Shown one piece after another: positions 43,577 through 51,726 of a stretch of 64,000 nt of DNA. The stretch's first letter is position 1. Every line of letters starts with the position of its first letter. The translations under genes were made by a program, and so were the position numbers. A model generated the notes under the pieces. That model searched no databases. It was not told the origin of the DNA and saw only the letters and a program-made list of their open reading frames with translations. Source of the DNA: Herbidospora mongoliensis (GTDB lineage Bacteria > Actinomycetota > Actinomycetes > Streptosporangiales > Streptosporangiaceae); contig NZ_BBXD01000011.1 in the NCBI RefSeq assembly GCF_001570545.1, positions 62,001 to 126,000 of the forward strand, written 5' to 3'.

Positions 43577-44485
43577 ATGAAGATCCTGGTCGTGGGCGCC
43601 GGAGCGGTCGGCGGATATCTCGGGGGCCGGCTCGTCCAAGCGGGGCGGGACGTGACGTTCCTGGTCCGTCCCGGGCGGAGACGCCTGCTGCGGGAGCGCG
43701 GACTGCGGATCGTCGGGCTCGGCGAGGAGACCACGCTTCACCCGTACACGATCACAGCGAACGAGATCGCTCAGCCGTTCGACCTGATCCTGCTCGCCGT
43801 GAAGGCCAACGCGCTGCGCGCCGCCATCGACGACTTCGCCCCCGCCGTCGGCCCGGACACTCTCATCCTGCCGGTGCTCAACGGGATGCGGCACATCGAC
43901 GTCCTGGCCGAGCGGTTCGGCGATCCGAGGGTCCTCGGCGGGGTGGTGCTGGTGAACACCACCGTCGACGCGAACGGCGACGTCCGCCGTCTCGGCGACG
44001 TGCAGAGCCTGACCTACGGCGCCCGCGAGGGGCTCGCCCCCGACCGGCTCGTCGGCACGCTCGGCGACGCCGGGTTCGCGACCTGCCAGTCCGCCGACAT
44101 CGTCGCCGAGATGTGGGCCAAATGGGTCTTCATCGCCGCCACCGGCGCGGTCACCTGCCTGATGCGCGGGACGATCGGGGAGGTCGCGTCCACCCCCGGC
44201 GGAGCCGAGTTCGCCGAGGCGGTCCTGGACGAATGCGCGTCCGTCGCCGAAGCCGCCGGCCACCCGGTGCCGAAGGAGGTGCTGGAGAACACCCGCCAGA
44301 CCGTCACCGCGACCCCCTCCCCGATGACCTCGTCGGCCTACCGTGACCTGGTCTGCGACCGGCCCGTCGAGGTGGAGGAGATCTTCGGCGATCTCGCGAG
44401 GCGGGCCCGCGAGCTCGGGGTGCCGGTCCCGCTGCTCGACCTGGTCACCCTCAATCTCCGCGTCTACCAGGGAAGACAGGCATGA
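43577..44485 (+). CDS. Ketopantoate-reductase-family 2-hydroxyacid dehydrogenase
   Basis: A 302-residue NAD(P)-dependent enzyme. The nucleotide motif [11 protein letters not shown] starts at residue 7, Lys182 (MWAKWVF) matches the catalytic Lys, and Glu265 in RPVEVEEI matches the substrate-binding acid of PanE. PanE reduces ketopantoate for coenzyme A synthesis, but the family also contains D-mandelate and other D-2-hydroxyacid dehydrogenases of Enterococcus. Placement between a mandelate racemase and a 2-hydroxyacid oxidase favours that second role here (inference). The 56-base gap upstream is relatively AT-rich and could hold a start signal. Its stop overlaps the next start (ATGA). Confidence 0.85.
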   Translation: MKILVVGAGAVGGYLGGRLVQAGRDVTFLVRPGRRRLLRERGLRIVGLGEETTLHPYTITANEIAQPFDLILLAVKANALRAAIDDFAPAVGPDTLILPVLNGMRHIDVLAERFGDPRVLGGVVLVNTTVDANGDVRRLGDVQSLTYGAREGLAPDRLVGTLGDAGFATCQSADIVAEMWAKWVFIAATGAVTCLMRGTIGEVASTPGGAEFAEAVLDECASVAEAAGHPVPKEVLENTRQTVTATPSPMTSSAYRDLVCDRPVEVEEIFGDLARRARELGVPVPLLDLVTLNLRVYQGRQA

Positions 44486-45642
44486 GCCCGCAGTTCGGCG
44501 ACTTCCAGAACGAGATCTACGCGGCCGGTCTGCGCGGCCTCCGGCCGGCCCTGCCGATGTCCTTCGCCGAGCTTGAGGCCAGGGCCGAGTCGGCGCTCCC
44601 GCCGTCGATCTGGTCGTATGTCGCCGGAGGCGCGGGCGACGAGCACACCCAGCGGGCCAACGTCGCGGCCTTCCGCCGCTGGGGCCTGATGCCGCGCATG
44701 CTGGTCGGCGCCGCTCAGCGCGATCTCTCCATTGATCTGTACGGAATGCGCCTGCCCACCCCCGTCTTCATGGCCCCGGTCGGGGTGATCGGCCTGTGCG
44801 CCCAAGACGGCCACGGCGATGTGGCCACGGCTCAGGCGGCGGCCCGCACCGGGGTCCCGATGATCGCCTCGACCCTCTCCGCCGACCCGATGGAGACCGT
44901 CGCCGCCGAGTTCGGCCAGACCCCCGGCCTGTTCCAGCTCTACACCCCCACCGACCGCGACCTGGCCGAGAGCCTGATCCACCGCGCCGAGGCCGCCGGT
45001 TTCCAGGGCATCGTCGTCACCCTCGACACCTGGGTGACCGGCTGGCGCCCCCGCGACCTGCGCACCGCCAACTTCCCCCAGCTCAGGGGGTTCTGCCTGG
45101 CCAACTACACGTCCGACCCGGTCTTCCGGATCGCCGGAGAGGACCCGAGAGACACCGTCGCCCGCTGGGCACAGGTCTTCGGCAATCCGCTGACCTGGGA
45201 CGACCTGACCTGGCTCCGCTCGACCACCACGTTGCCGCTCATCCTGAAGGGCATCTGCCACCCCGACGACGCCCGCCGCGCCAAAGACGCGGGAGTGGAC
45301 GGCATCTACTGCTCCAACCACGGTGGACGCCAGGCCAACGGCGGCCTGCCCGCCCTCGACGCCCTGCCCGGCGTGGTGGAGGCCGCCGACGGCCTGCCGG
45401 TCCTCTTCGACTCGGGCGTCCGCTCGGGCGCGGACGTGATCAAAGCCCTCGCCCTCGGCGCCACCGCCGTCGGCATCGGCCGCCCCTACGCCTACGGACT
45501 CGCGCTGGGTGGCGTCGAGGGGATCGTCCACGTGCTGCGCACCATCCTGGCCGAGGCCGACCTGATCATGGCCGTGGACGGCTATCCGACCCTGGCCGAC
45601 CTGACTCCCGACGCCCTCCGCGCGGTGCCGCCGTCACCCTGA
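44482..45642 (+). CDS. FMN-dependent 2-hydroxyacid oxidase, lactate 2-monooxygenase-like
   Basis: A 386-residue flavoprotein of the (S)-2-hydroxyacid oxidase family. The segments [31 protein letters not shown] and [13 protein letters not shown] resemble mycobacterial lactate 2-monooxygenase more than glycolate oxidase. The active-site His280 lies in SNHGGRQ, and FMN-phosphate contacts are in [11 protein letters not shown]. Lactate monooxygenase turns lactate and O2 into acetate, CO2 and water; on mandelate the same chemistry would give benzoate. Start overlaps the upstream stop, so the two are translationally coupled. A perfect hairpin follows the stop. Confidence 0.88.
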   Translation: MSPQFGDFQNEIYAAGLRGLRPALPMSFAELEARAESALPPSIWSYVAGGAGDEHTQRANVAAFRRWGLMPRMLVGAAQRDLSIDLYGMRLPTPVFMAPVGVIGLCAQDGHGDVATAQAAARTGVPMIASTLSADPMETVAAEFGQTPGLFQLYTPTDRDLAESLIHRAEAAGFQGIVVTLDTWVTGWRPRDLRTANFPQLRGFCLANYTSDPVFRIAGEDPRDTVARWAQVFGNPLTWDDLTWLRSTTTLPLILKGICHPDDARRAKDAGVDGIYCSNHGGRQANGGLPALDALPGVVEAADGLPVLFDSGVRSGADVIKALALGATAVGIGRPYAYGLALGGVEGIVHVLRTILAEADLIMAVDGYPTLADLTPDALRAVPPSP

Positions 45643-45644
45643 CG

Positions 45645-45693
45645 GCGTGCTGAGGGCGGGCGCGCCCCCGCAGGGCACCCGCCCTCAGCACGC
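45645..45693. terminator. Strong bidirectional hairpin terminator
   Basis: A perfect 16-base inverted repeat (arms 45645-45660 and 45678-45693, 17-base loop) sits between the oxidase stop (+) and the DNRLRE gene stop (-), 3 bases after one and 8 bases from the other. There is no T-run, as is usual in actinomycetes. Confidence 0.85.
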
Positions 45694-45701
45694 GCGGGGT
45701 C

Positions 45702-47039
45702 TCACATGTCGAGGGTGAGCTTCTGCCAGCCGGACCACTCCGACGGGTACGGCCCGGCGATCGCACGAGCCCGCCAGCGGACCCGCAGGCCGCCCTCGAC
45801 GAGGCCCGCGGGGATGGTCACCACTGCCTGCCCACCTGACGGAATATCGTCCTGGGAGTACTCCTCCCAGATCAGACCGGTTCCCGACATCGGCGAGTCC
45901 GGATCGTATTCCATCTCGAACTCCGCCCTCAGCGAGTCGACGAACGGATGCGTCACGGTGACCCGCAGTTCGGGGGTGAGCCCCAGACTCACCGTCGTAC
46001 CCCCCTCCTCGTACGACGGGACGACCTCGTGCGCGGTGACCTCCGGGGCGGCGAGGGTCTCGACGGTGCCGGAGTGCCACGATCCCCAGTCGGAGACCGT
46101 GCCCGCCCTCGTGTTGTGGGCGCGGGCCCGCCAGCGGATCTGCCAGCCCTCCTGGAGGTTCCCCGGGGGAACCTGGACCGTCGGCTTCGGCACGTTGGGG
46201 GGCGAGACGCCGGTCCAGATCAACCCGGTGCCCTGCGTGGCGGGGGCGGCGGGGTCGTGCTCGACCTCCACCTCGCCCGCCAGCCGGCCGCCGGCCGGAT
46301 CGGTGGCGTTCACGTAGATGCGGGGCGTCAGCGAGGCCACCCGGGTGAGGCCGTCTTCCTGGTAGACCGGCATGAGACGCGCCTCCCGCACCTGGGGGGC
46401 CGAGACGACGTCCATGGTGACCGCGAGAAGGGGCGGGTCGTAGCTGAAGTTCTCCGACGACGTGAAGGTCCAGGAACCGTCGTTGGTGGTCTCGTCCGGA
46501 GACTGGAGCACCAGGCCGTGGTTCTCCGTGCCGCTCATCCAGTCGCCGACGATGCCCGTGACCGGCCACTCCACCGAGTCGGGGTAGACCGGGCAGCTTG
46601 AGTTGACGCCCTTGGTGGCGATCTGGGCGTCGTCGTCGGTCGAGCCGGGCTTGTTGTTCCAGTGGAGGAAGTCGGCCGCCCAGGCTCCGGTGACCCGGCG
46701 CACCTGAATCCCCTCCCCGACCACCGGCCCGCACGCGGGCGCGCGGATGCCGGTCAACGTCAGCGTGGCAGAGGTGACGACGCCCTCGGGCAGCGAGGAC
46801 AGGTCGAATCTCAGGTATCCCCGGGACTGGTAACCCTTGATGTCCGTGCCCACCTGCAATTGCGACGCGCCCGGCAACGCGAGAAAGTTCTCGGTATTAC
46901 CGGAGAACACCCGGATGTCGTCGTTCGGGCCGATGTACCGCACGATTTCGAGAATCGGCGGATCCGCGGCTGCGGGAAGGGGGACGGCGGCCAGTGCGGC
47001 CGCCGTCGTGAGTGTGACCATCAGGGAGAGCGCCCTCAT
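45702..47039 (-). CDS. Secreted DNRLRE-domain protein with two C-terminal repeats
   Basis: A 445-residue secreted protein. The ATG at 47039 follows an AAGGAG site and gives a signal peptide (MRALSLMVTL ..., cut near AAADPP at about residue 25). Residues about 40-215 match the DNRLRE fold seen in secreted actinobacterial proteins (SRGYLRFDLSSLPEG, VTGAWAADFLHWNNKPG, NHGLVLQSPDE). Two repeat domains of about 110 residues follow, each with the pattern EHDP/EYDP ... GTGLIW ... WRARA ... W. Such proteins are usually cell-surface or matrix-type; no enzyme motif is seen. A broken second copy lies just upstream. Confidence 0.82.
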   Translation of the reverse strand: MRALSLMVTLTTAAALAAVPLPAAADPPILEIVRYIGPNDDIRVFSGNTENFLALPGASQLQVGTDIKGYQSRGYLRFDLSSLPEGVVTSATLTLTGIRAPACGPVVGEGIQVRRVTGAWAADFLHWNNKPGSTDDDAQIATKGVNSSCPVYPDSVEWPVTGIVGDWMSGTENHGLVLQSPDETTNDGSWTFTSSENFSYDPPLLAVTMDVVSAPQVREARLMPVYQEDGLTRVASLTPRIYVNATDPAGGRLAGEVEVEHDPAAPATQGTGLIWTGVSPPNVPKPTVQVPPGNLQEGWQIRWRARAHNTRAGTVSDWGSWHSGTVETLAAPEVTAHEVVPSYEEGGTTVSLGLTPELRVTVTHPFVDSLRAEFEMEYDPDSPMSGTGLIWEEYSQDDIPSGGQAVVTIPAGLVEGGLRVRWRARAIAGPYPSEWSGWQKLTLDM

Positions 47040-47042
47040 CAG

Positions 47043-47119
47043 GCTCCTTGGAATGCGGAGATGATCAATGACCTCGCGCAAGGAACCTAACAAACTCTCC
47101 CATTAACCGAAATATTGAC
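47043..47119 (-). promoter_or_regulatory. Upstream region of the DNRLRE gene, duplicated at 47725-47801
   Basis: A 28-base block (47043-47070) and a 15-base block (47105-47119, aaccgaaatattgac on +) are both repeated exactly upstream of the pseudogene (47725-47752 and 47787-47801), with the same 62-base spacing. Between them each has TTGTTAG on the minus strand, which can be read as part of a -10 element (TAGGTT and TAGCGT). Conservation beyond the coding start suggests a promoter copied with the gene. Confidence 0.55.
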
Positions 47120-47160
47120 TTTCCGGCCAAGGAATTGGCAATGACCGACAAATGTCGACG

Positions 47161-47730
47161 TTATTCCGTCGTATCAACGGTCGCCTCCTGCCATTCCGAC
47201 CATTCGCCGACGAGCAGCCCGTCCACCGTCTCGGCCCGGACCCGCCACCGGATCTGCCAGCCGTCCTCCAGCGCACCGCCGGGGACGGTCACCTTCGCGG
47301 GCGTGGCCGGCACGATGTCTCTCTGGTCCTCGCCGGTCCAGATCACCCCGGTTCCCTGCTCCGGTACGTCAGGATCGTGCGCCACCTCGAAGGCCGCGTT
47401 CAGCGAGAAGCCGAACTGGTGATACACGATGGCCCGCAGTTCCGGACCCGGGGCCGACGGCGTCGTCCGGAACCCAAACGCTTCGGGCCTGGAGGACGCC
47501 GCCGGGAACCCTGATCTCCGGCACGGTGTTGTGGAGCGGCGCGGCGACGCCGGTCCAGATCTGCCCAGTGCCCTGGTCCGGCGCGTCCGGGTCGTGCTCG
47601 ATCTCCACCTGGTTCGCCCTGAGCACCGGTGTGCGCGAGGCGATCGTGGTGATCCCGCTCAACACGTGGACAGGCGCGACGGGGACCTTCTTCGACTCGA
47701 CCACAGTGCCGGCCGTCAGGTAGTGCTCCT
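47161..47730 (-). pseudogene. Decayed duplicate of the DNRLRE protein gene
   Basis: Two fragments of the C-terminal repeat domains are present in different frames. The 5' fragment (about 47704-47490) has VEIEHDPDAPDQGTGQIWTG; the 3' fragment (about 47490-47161) has VAHDPDVPEQGTGVIWTG and GWQIRWRVRAE. The frame changes and roughly 50 residues are missing where the two meet, near 47490. The signal peptide and DNRLRE domain are gone: sequence resembling the intact upstream region and its AAGGAG site is followed directly by repeat-domain sequence. Confidence 0.8.
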
Positions 47731-47835
47731 TGGAATGCGGAGATGATCAATGGCATTGCCTGAAGACGCTAACAAAATCCCTGACCAACCGAAATATTGA
47801 CATTTCGTCAGATGAATCAGCAAGGACCGACAAAG

Positions 47836-48912
47836 TCAGCCATACGGGCCGGTCATGAGCATCCGGTCGGTCGACTTCTGGGCGCGCTCGCTCGTTTCCG
47901 GGGTCATCAGCCTGCCCGGCGAGACGTGGGTCGCGCCCGCCCGGACCAGCAGCCTCGTGCCCGGGATGTGGGCCGTGACGCCACTGCCGGGATGGGTGAA
48001 GAGGCCGAACGCACGGCCCGGCGGCGGCTTGGGGGCGGCGACCTTCGTCCACTTACCGGCGCGGCTGCGCCACAGCGGCTGGTCGAGGCCGTAGTCGAAC
48101 CAGACGCCCCCGGCGCCGTCGGGCTCGATCTTCTCGGGCGGGGTGGTGCGCGGCGGGGTCCGGGTCGTCCACTTCGAGCCGCTCCGGTGCAGAACGGGCA
48201 GGCGGTCGCCGTCGAGGACCGAATAGCCCGCGAGCCACAGTTCACCGCGCTTGCCGACGGTCACGTCGTCGAGCTGGAGGACCGACCGGATGCCCGCCGG
48301 CGCGGCGACCGGCACATTCGCCAGGGCACGTCCGTTCCAGTGCAGCACGGCGGGCACGCCGCCCTCGATGTCGTCGTAGACGGCCTTGCCCGACTTGTAC
48401 CGGCCGACCACCCAGACGTCATTGGCACCCCGGGCGTGGATGCCGCCGATCTCCAGCTTGGCGGGGGTGGGTACGGTGCGCCAGCTCCTGCCGTCGTACC
48501 GGAGCAGTTTCCCCTGCTCCGACACCCAGGCCCCGCCGGGGACCGCGGCGAGCAGCACATAGGCCGACTTCGACAGCGACCGCACGGCCTTCCAGCCCTT
48601 GCCGTCCCAGCGGTGAGCCTTACCCGCGGTGAGCGCCCACACGTCGCGGGGCGACGCGGCGGACAGGGCGGTGATCGGGCCGGACGGCCTCGGCATCGAC
48701 CGCCAGCGCCTGCCGTCGAAATGTTCCAGCAGGTCGGGGTTGGAACCGGCGGCCCAGATGTCCTTCGGGCCCCCGGCCGCCACGTGGCCGAAGGAGTCGA
48801 AGCCCACGCGAGGCGGAAGCTGGGCATACCGCCAGGTCGAAGCCTCGGCGCTCACGGCCGGCACTACGCCGGAACCGCCCGCCAGAACCGCAGCGATCAC
48901 GACCGCCCACAT
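47836..48912 (-). CDS. Secreted beta-propeller-like protein of unknown function
   Basis: A 358-residue protein with an N-terminal signal peptide (MWAVVIAAVLAGGSGVVPAVSAEA) and a GGGGGTAG ribosome site. The mature part has repeated short blocks such as GGPKDIWAAG, ASPRDVWALT, RGANDVWVVG and KRGELWLAG, each followed by a Trp-containing strand (HFDGRRWRSM, RWDGKGWKAV, RYDGRSWRTV). That periodicity, about 40-50 residues, fits a beta-propeller. No catalytic motif was found. A TTGTTAG element lies upstream at about 48946-48952, like those before the neighbouring secreted genes. Confidence 0.7.
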   Translation of the reverse strand: MWAVVIAAVLAGGSGVVPAVSAEASTWRYAQLPPRVGFDSFGHVAAGGPKDIWAAGSNPDLLEHFDGRRWRSMPRPSGPITALSAASPRDVWALTAGKAHRWDGKGWKAVRSLSKSAYVLLAAVPGGAWVSEQGKLLRYDGRSWRTVPTPAKLEIGGIHARGANDVWVVGRYKSGKAVYDDIEGGVPAVLHWNGRALANVPVAAPAGIRSVLQLDDVTVGKRGELWLAGYSVLDGDRLPVLHRSGSKWTTRTPPRTTPPEKIEPDGAGGVWFDYGLDQPLWRSRAGKWTKVAAPKPPPGRAFGLFTHPGSGVTAHIPGTRLLVRAGATHVSPGRLMTPETSERAQKSTDRMLMTGPYG

Positions 48913-49179
48913 GTCTACCCCCGGTGCTCCGTCAGAGGGGTGAGGCTAACAAGGATCACGACGGCGGCGTTGTCCTAGCGCGCCCGGTTCTCCGGGAGAG
49001 CGACACCGCCGCGAGCGCCGGCATCGCCCCCACGCCGACGACGGCCGGCGTGTGCAGCCCGGTCCGGAACTGGCCGAGGGGCTACGTGCTCTGGTGAAAC
49101 CCACCGGGTGATCCACCGTGTGACATGGTGTTCCATCCGGGTGGACCGGTGAGGGAACGCCTTCCCTGATGTGAGATCG
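48913..49179. other. Intergenic region with a possible gene remnant
   Basis: The 267 bases between two divergent secreted-protein genes should hold both promoters. On the minus strand, 49081-48956 reads as about 41 codons after a stop, including LHTPAVVGVGAMPALAAVSL, which looks like the last membrane helix of a permease; it may be a remnant. No structured RNA was seen. Confidence 0.3.
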
Positions 49180-50580
49180 ATGAAGATTCTGGCCGCCGTG
49201 ATGGCGGTCGTGGCGGCGCTCGCCGCGTTCACTCCTGAACCGCAATGGGCCGGGACGAAATTCTGGGCCTGGGGGCTCAACACCAGCGGCCAGTTCGGCA
49301 AGGGAACCACCACCGACAGCTCCGTCCCGGTGCTCGTCGGCCGGTTGCCCGCCGGCCGCCCGCACGGCACGGCGCGCATCCAGCAGGTGGCGGCCGGCGG
49401 CACCTTCAGCGCCGGGGTCAACGACCGGGGGTACGTGTTCCAGTGGGGCAGCCTGCCCGGCGTGGTCGACGCGACCGTCCCGCAGGGGGTCGGCGGGCTG
49501 CCCCCCGTCACCGCGGTCTCCGTGGGAGATCGGCACATCCTGGCGCTGTCCGTGGACGGGACCGTCTGGGCCTGGGGCGACAACACCTACCGCCAGCTGG
49601 GTGACGGTACGACCACCAGCAGGCCCGACCCGCGCATGATCGCCGGACTGACCGGCGTGCGCAGCGTGTCGGCCGGATACCGCTACAGCCTGGCCGTCAA
49701 GACCGACGGCACCGTCTGGGCCTGGGGCCACAACGGCTTCGCCGAACTCGGCGACGGCACGACCGTCAACCGGCCCACTCCCGTCCAGGTCACCGGCATC
49801 TCCGGGGTCCGGACCGCCCTCGCCTCCCGCAGCGGCGTCCACTCCGCCGCGGTGAAGACCGACGGAACGGTGTGGACGTGGGGCAGCAACGCCTCAGGTC
49901 AGCTCGGCATCGGGGCGGCCCCCCGGTCGTACGTGCCGGTTCGGGTGCCCGGCATCACCGACGCCCAGATGGTCATGCCCGGCGAGAAGTCGACGTTCGC
50001 CATCGCCGCAGGCCGTCTGTGGGCCTGGGGCGACAACACCAGCGGACGTCTCGGCGACGGCACCACCACGGCCAGGCGCACCCCCACGATCACCCCGATC
50101 ATGGGCCTGACCTGGGCCGACCCCGGCATGGGCGGCACCTCGGCCGGAACCACGGCCGACGGCACCGTGCTGACCTGGGGCGACAACACCGCCGGCGCCC
50201 TCGGCACCGGCTCCACCCAGCCCTTCTCCCTGACCGCCCACCCGGCCGCGATGACCTCGACGGTGAGCACCATCTCCGTGGGCCGTTCGACCACCCTGGT
50301 CGTCGTCGGCACGCAGACACCCGACCCGACGCCGACGAGCGGGCCGAGCCCGCCGACCGTGGTGCTCGTCCCCGACGTGACCGGCCTGTTCGAGGACACC
50401 GCGGTCAGCCGGATCACCACCGCGGGCCTGAACCTCGGCGCGGTGTTCCGCGTCGTCGACCGGCTGTGCAACGACGTCGACCAGGTGACCGATCAGAGCC
50501 CGGACGCCGGCACGCCGGTGGCACGCGGCTCCGAGGTCGACATCACCGTCGCCATCGAACCGTCGGGACCGTGCCCGTGA
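49180..50580 (+). CDS. Secreted RCC1-repeat protein with a C-terminal PASTA domain
   Basis: A 466-residue protein. A signal peptide (MKILAAVMAVVAALAAFTPE) starts at the ATG at 49180; a GTG three codons earlier is also possible. Seven RCC1-type repeats follow (for example DGTVWAWGDNTYRQLGDGTT, DGTVWAWGHNGFAELGDG), which would close a seven-bladed propeller. After a Pro/Thr-rich linker, the last about 75 residues form a PASTA domain (VPDVTGLFEDTAVSRI, QSPDAGTPVARGSEVDI). PASTA domains bind peptidoglycan or beta-lactams in kinases and penicillin-binding proteins, so anchoring of a propeller at the cell wall is a reasonable guess. Substrate and partner are unknown. Confidence 0.85.
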   Translation: MKILAAVMAVVAALAAFTPEPQWAGTKFWAWGLNTSGQFGKGTTTDSSVPVLVGRLPAGRPHGTARIQQVAAGGTFSAGVNDRGYVFQWGSLPGVVDATVPQGVGGLPPVTAVSVGDRHILALSVDGTVWAWGDNTYRQLGDGTTTSRPDPRMIAGLTGVRSVSAGYRYSLAVKTDGTVWAWGHNGFAELGDGTTVNRPTPVQVTGISGVRTALASRSGVHSAAVKTDGTVWTWGSNASGQLGIGAAPRSYVPVRVPGITDAQMVMPGEKSTFAIAAGRLWAWGDNTSGRLGDGTTTARRTPTITPIMGLTWADPGMGGTSAGTTADGTVLTWGDNTAGALGTGSTQPFSLTAHPAAMTSTVSTISVGRSTTLVVVGTQTPDPTPTSGPSPPTVVLVPDVTGLFEDTAVSRITTAGLNLGAVFRVVDRLCNDVDQVTDQSPDAGTPVARGSEVDITVAIEPSGPCP

Positions 50581-50699
50581 TCAGCAGGAAACCGAAGCAG
50601 ACCGCCCCGCCCACGCGCAACGACCAGCGTCGCCCGAAACCGGCGCCCGCGCCGAGGCCGACCGGACCGAAGGGCAGAACCGCAGCCCACGACCGGTAG
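50577..50699 (+). CDS. Possible 40-residue basic, proline-rich small protein
   Basis: A GTG overlapping the preceding stop (GTGA) opens 40 codons (VISRKPKQTAPPTRNDQRRP ...) rich in Arg, Lys and Pro. Coupling to the RCC1-PASTA gene is the only support. There is no recognised family, and it could simply be read-through sequence before the next gene. Confidence 0.2.
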   Translation: MISRKPKQTAPPTRNDQRRPKPAPAPRPTGPKGRTAAHDR

Positions 50700-50708
50700 G
50701 TTGGCCCG

Positions 50709-51260
50709 GTGACGCTACCCCGTTCCGTCGAAGAAGCCGTCAACGCCGAGGCGTCCGGTCAGGTTCTGCACTACCTCTTCTTCTGGGGCCATCGTCCCCC
50801 TCGCGACGGCGGTGTGGGCGCGGGCTGCCTCAGCCAGTGGTGGGAGGCCGGTTTCACCGAAGACGGCCACCTCTTCCCCACGGCCGAGCACTACATGATG
50901 GCCCACAAGGCCTGGCTCTTCGGCGACGAGGAGACGGCCGCCAAGGTCCTCGCCGCACCCAGCCCCGGCGAGGCCAAGGAACTGGGCCGCAGCGTGCAGG
51001 GCTACTCCGACAAGATCTGGACCGCGCAACGGTCCGGCATCGTGGTCCGCGGCAGCATCGCGAAGTTCACCGCCCACCCTGACCTGCGCGACTTCCTGCT
51101 CGGCACCCGCGACCGGGTGCTGGTGGAGGCGAGCCCCTACGACCGCGTCTGGGGCATCGGCGTGACGGCGACCGCCGAGAAGGCGGCCTCCCCCAAGACG
51201 TGGAAGGGCCTTAACCTCCTCGGCTTCGCCCTCATGGACGCCCGCGACGCGCTGAGCTAG
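50709..51260 (+). CDS. NADAR-family (YbiA/DUF1768-like) protein
   Basis: A 183-residue cytosolic protein. Family blocks: LHYLFFWGH, CLSQWW, FPTAEHYMMAHKAWLFGD, VEASPYDRVWGIG. The Glu of TAEHYMM and the DRVWGIG segment are the conserved active-site regions of NADAR proteins. Characterised members cleave N-glycosidic bonds of damaged riboflavin-pathway intermediates or ADP-ribose adducts. Start GTG at 50709. Its stop overlaps the stop of the convergent protease remnant in a CTAG palindrome. Confidence 0.88.
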   Translation: MTLPRSVEEAVNAEASGQVLHYLFFWGHRPPRDGGVGAGCLSQWWEAGFTEDGHLFPTAEHYMMAHKAWLFGDEETAAKVLAAPSPGEAKELGRSVQGYSDKIWTAQRSGIVVRGSIAKFTAHPDLRDFLLGTRDRVLVEASPYDRVWGIGVTATAEKAASPKTWKGLNLLGFALMDARDALS

Positions 51261-51715
51261 ACGATCCTGCCCGACCAGTAACTGGAAACGGCCTTGAAGA
51301 CAGACCACGCGTCGCCGTCGAAGTAGGGCGACACCGCCGTGTCGGTCACGCCGTCGCCGTCGGTGTCGGCCACGCCGATGGTGACGCCGTTGAGGTAGCC
51401 GAGCCCGCCGGCGTGATCGGCCAGCCACGACGACCCGAGTGCCCCCTCACCCGTCCAGGCCGAGTCGACCCCGACCGGCCGGTCGGAGGGGAGATGGGTG
51501 AGGTCGACCGGGAACCTCGGCCCGGTCGCGTGCTCCAACGTCGGCCCCTGGTAGCCGAAGACGTCGACCCCCGGAGACAGGGGCCGGTTGAAGGTCATCC
51601 CCTGCCCGCCCACGTTGTCGACCAGTCGTCCGGCGTCGACGAGCGTGTCGTCTGCCGACAGGGTCACCCCGTGATGAACGATGGCGAACACGTAGGCGCG
51701 GTCGTCGTCGCGCAA
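51257..51715 (-). pseudogene. Remnant of a secreted trypsin-like serine protease
   Basis: The open frame holds only the C-terminal half of a secreted serine-protease-like protein: RAYVFAIV, LVDNVGGQGMTFNRPL, FGYQG, GLGYLNGV and VSPYFDGDAWSVFKAV. The signal peptide and the part that would carry the catalytic His and Asp are missing, and where family members have G-x-SGG there is GALGSSW. The only start is a TTG with no ribosome site, 12 bases from the end of kdpD. It is most likely a truncated relic. Confidence 0.6.
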
Positions 51716-51726
51716 ACATCATTCGA

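Noticed and set aside
50577-50699. The 40-codon frame as a confident small gene
   Set aside because: Kept only as a low-confidence feature; coupling to the preceding stop is its sole support.
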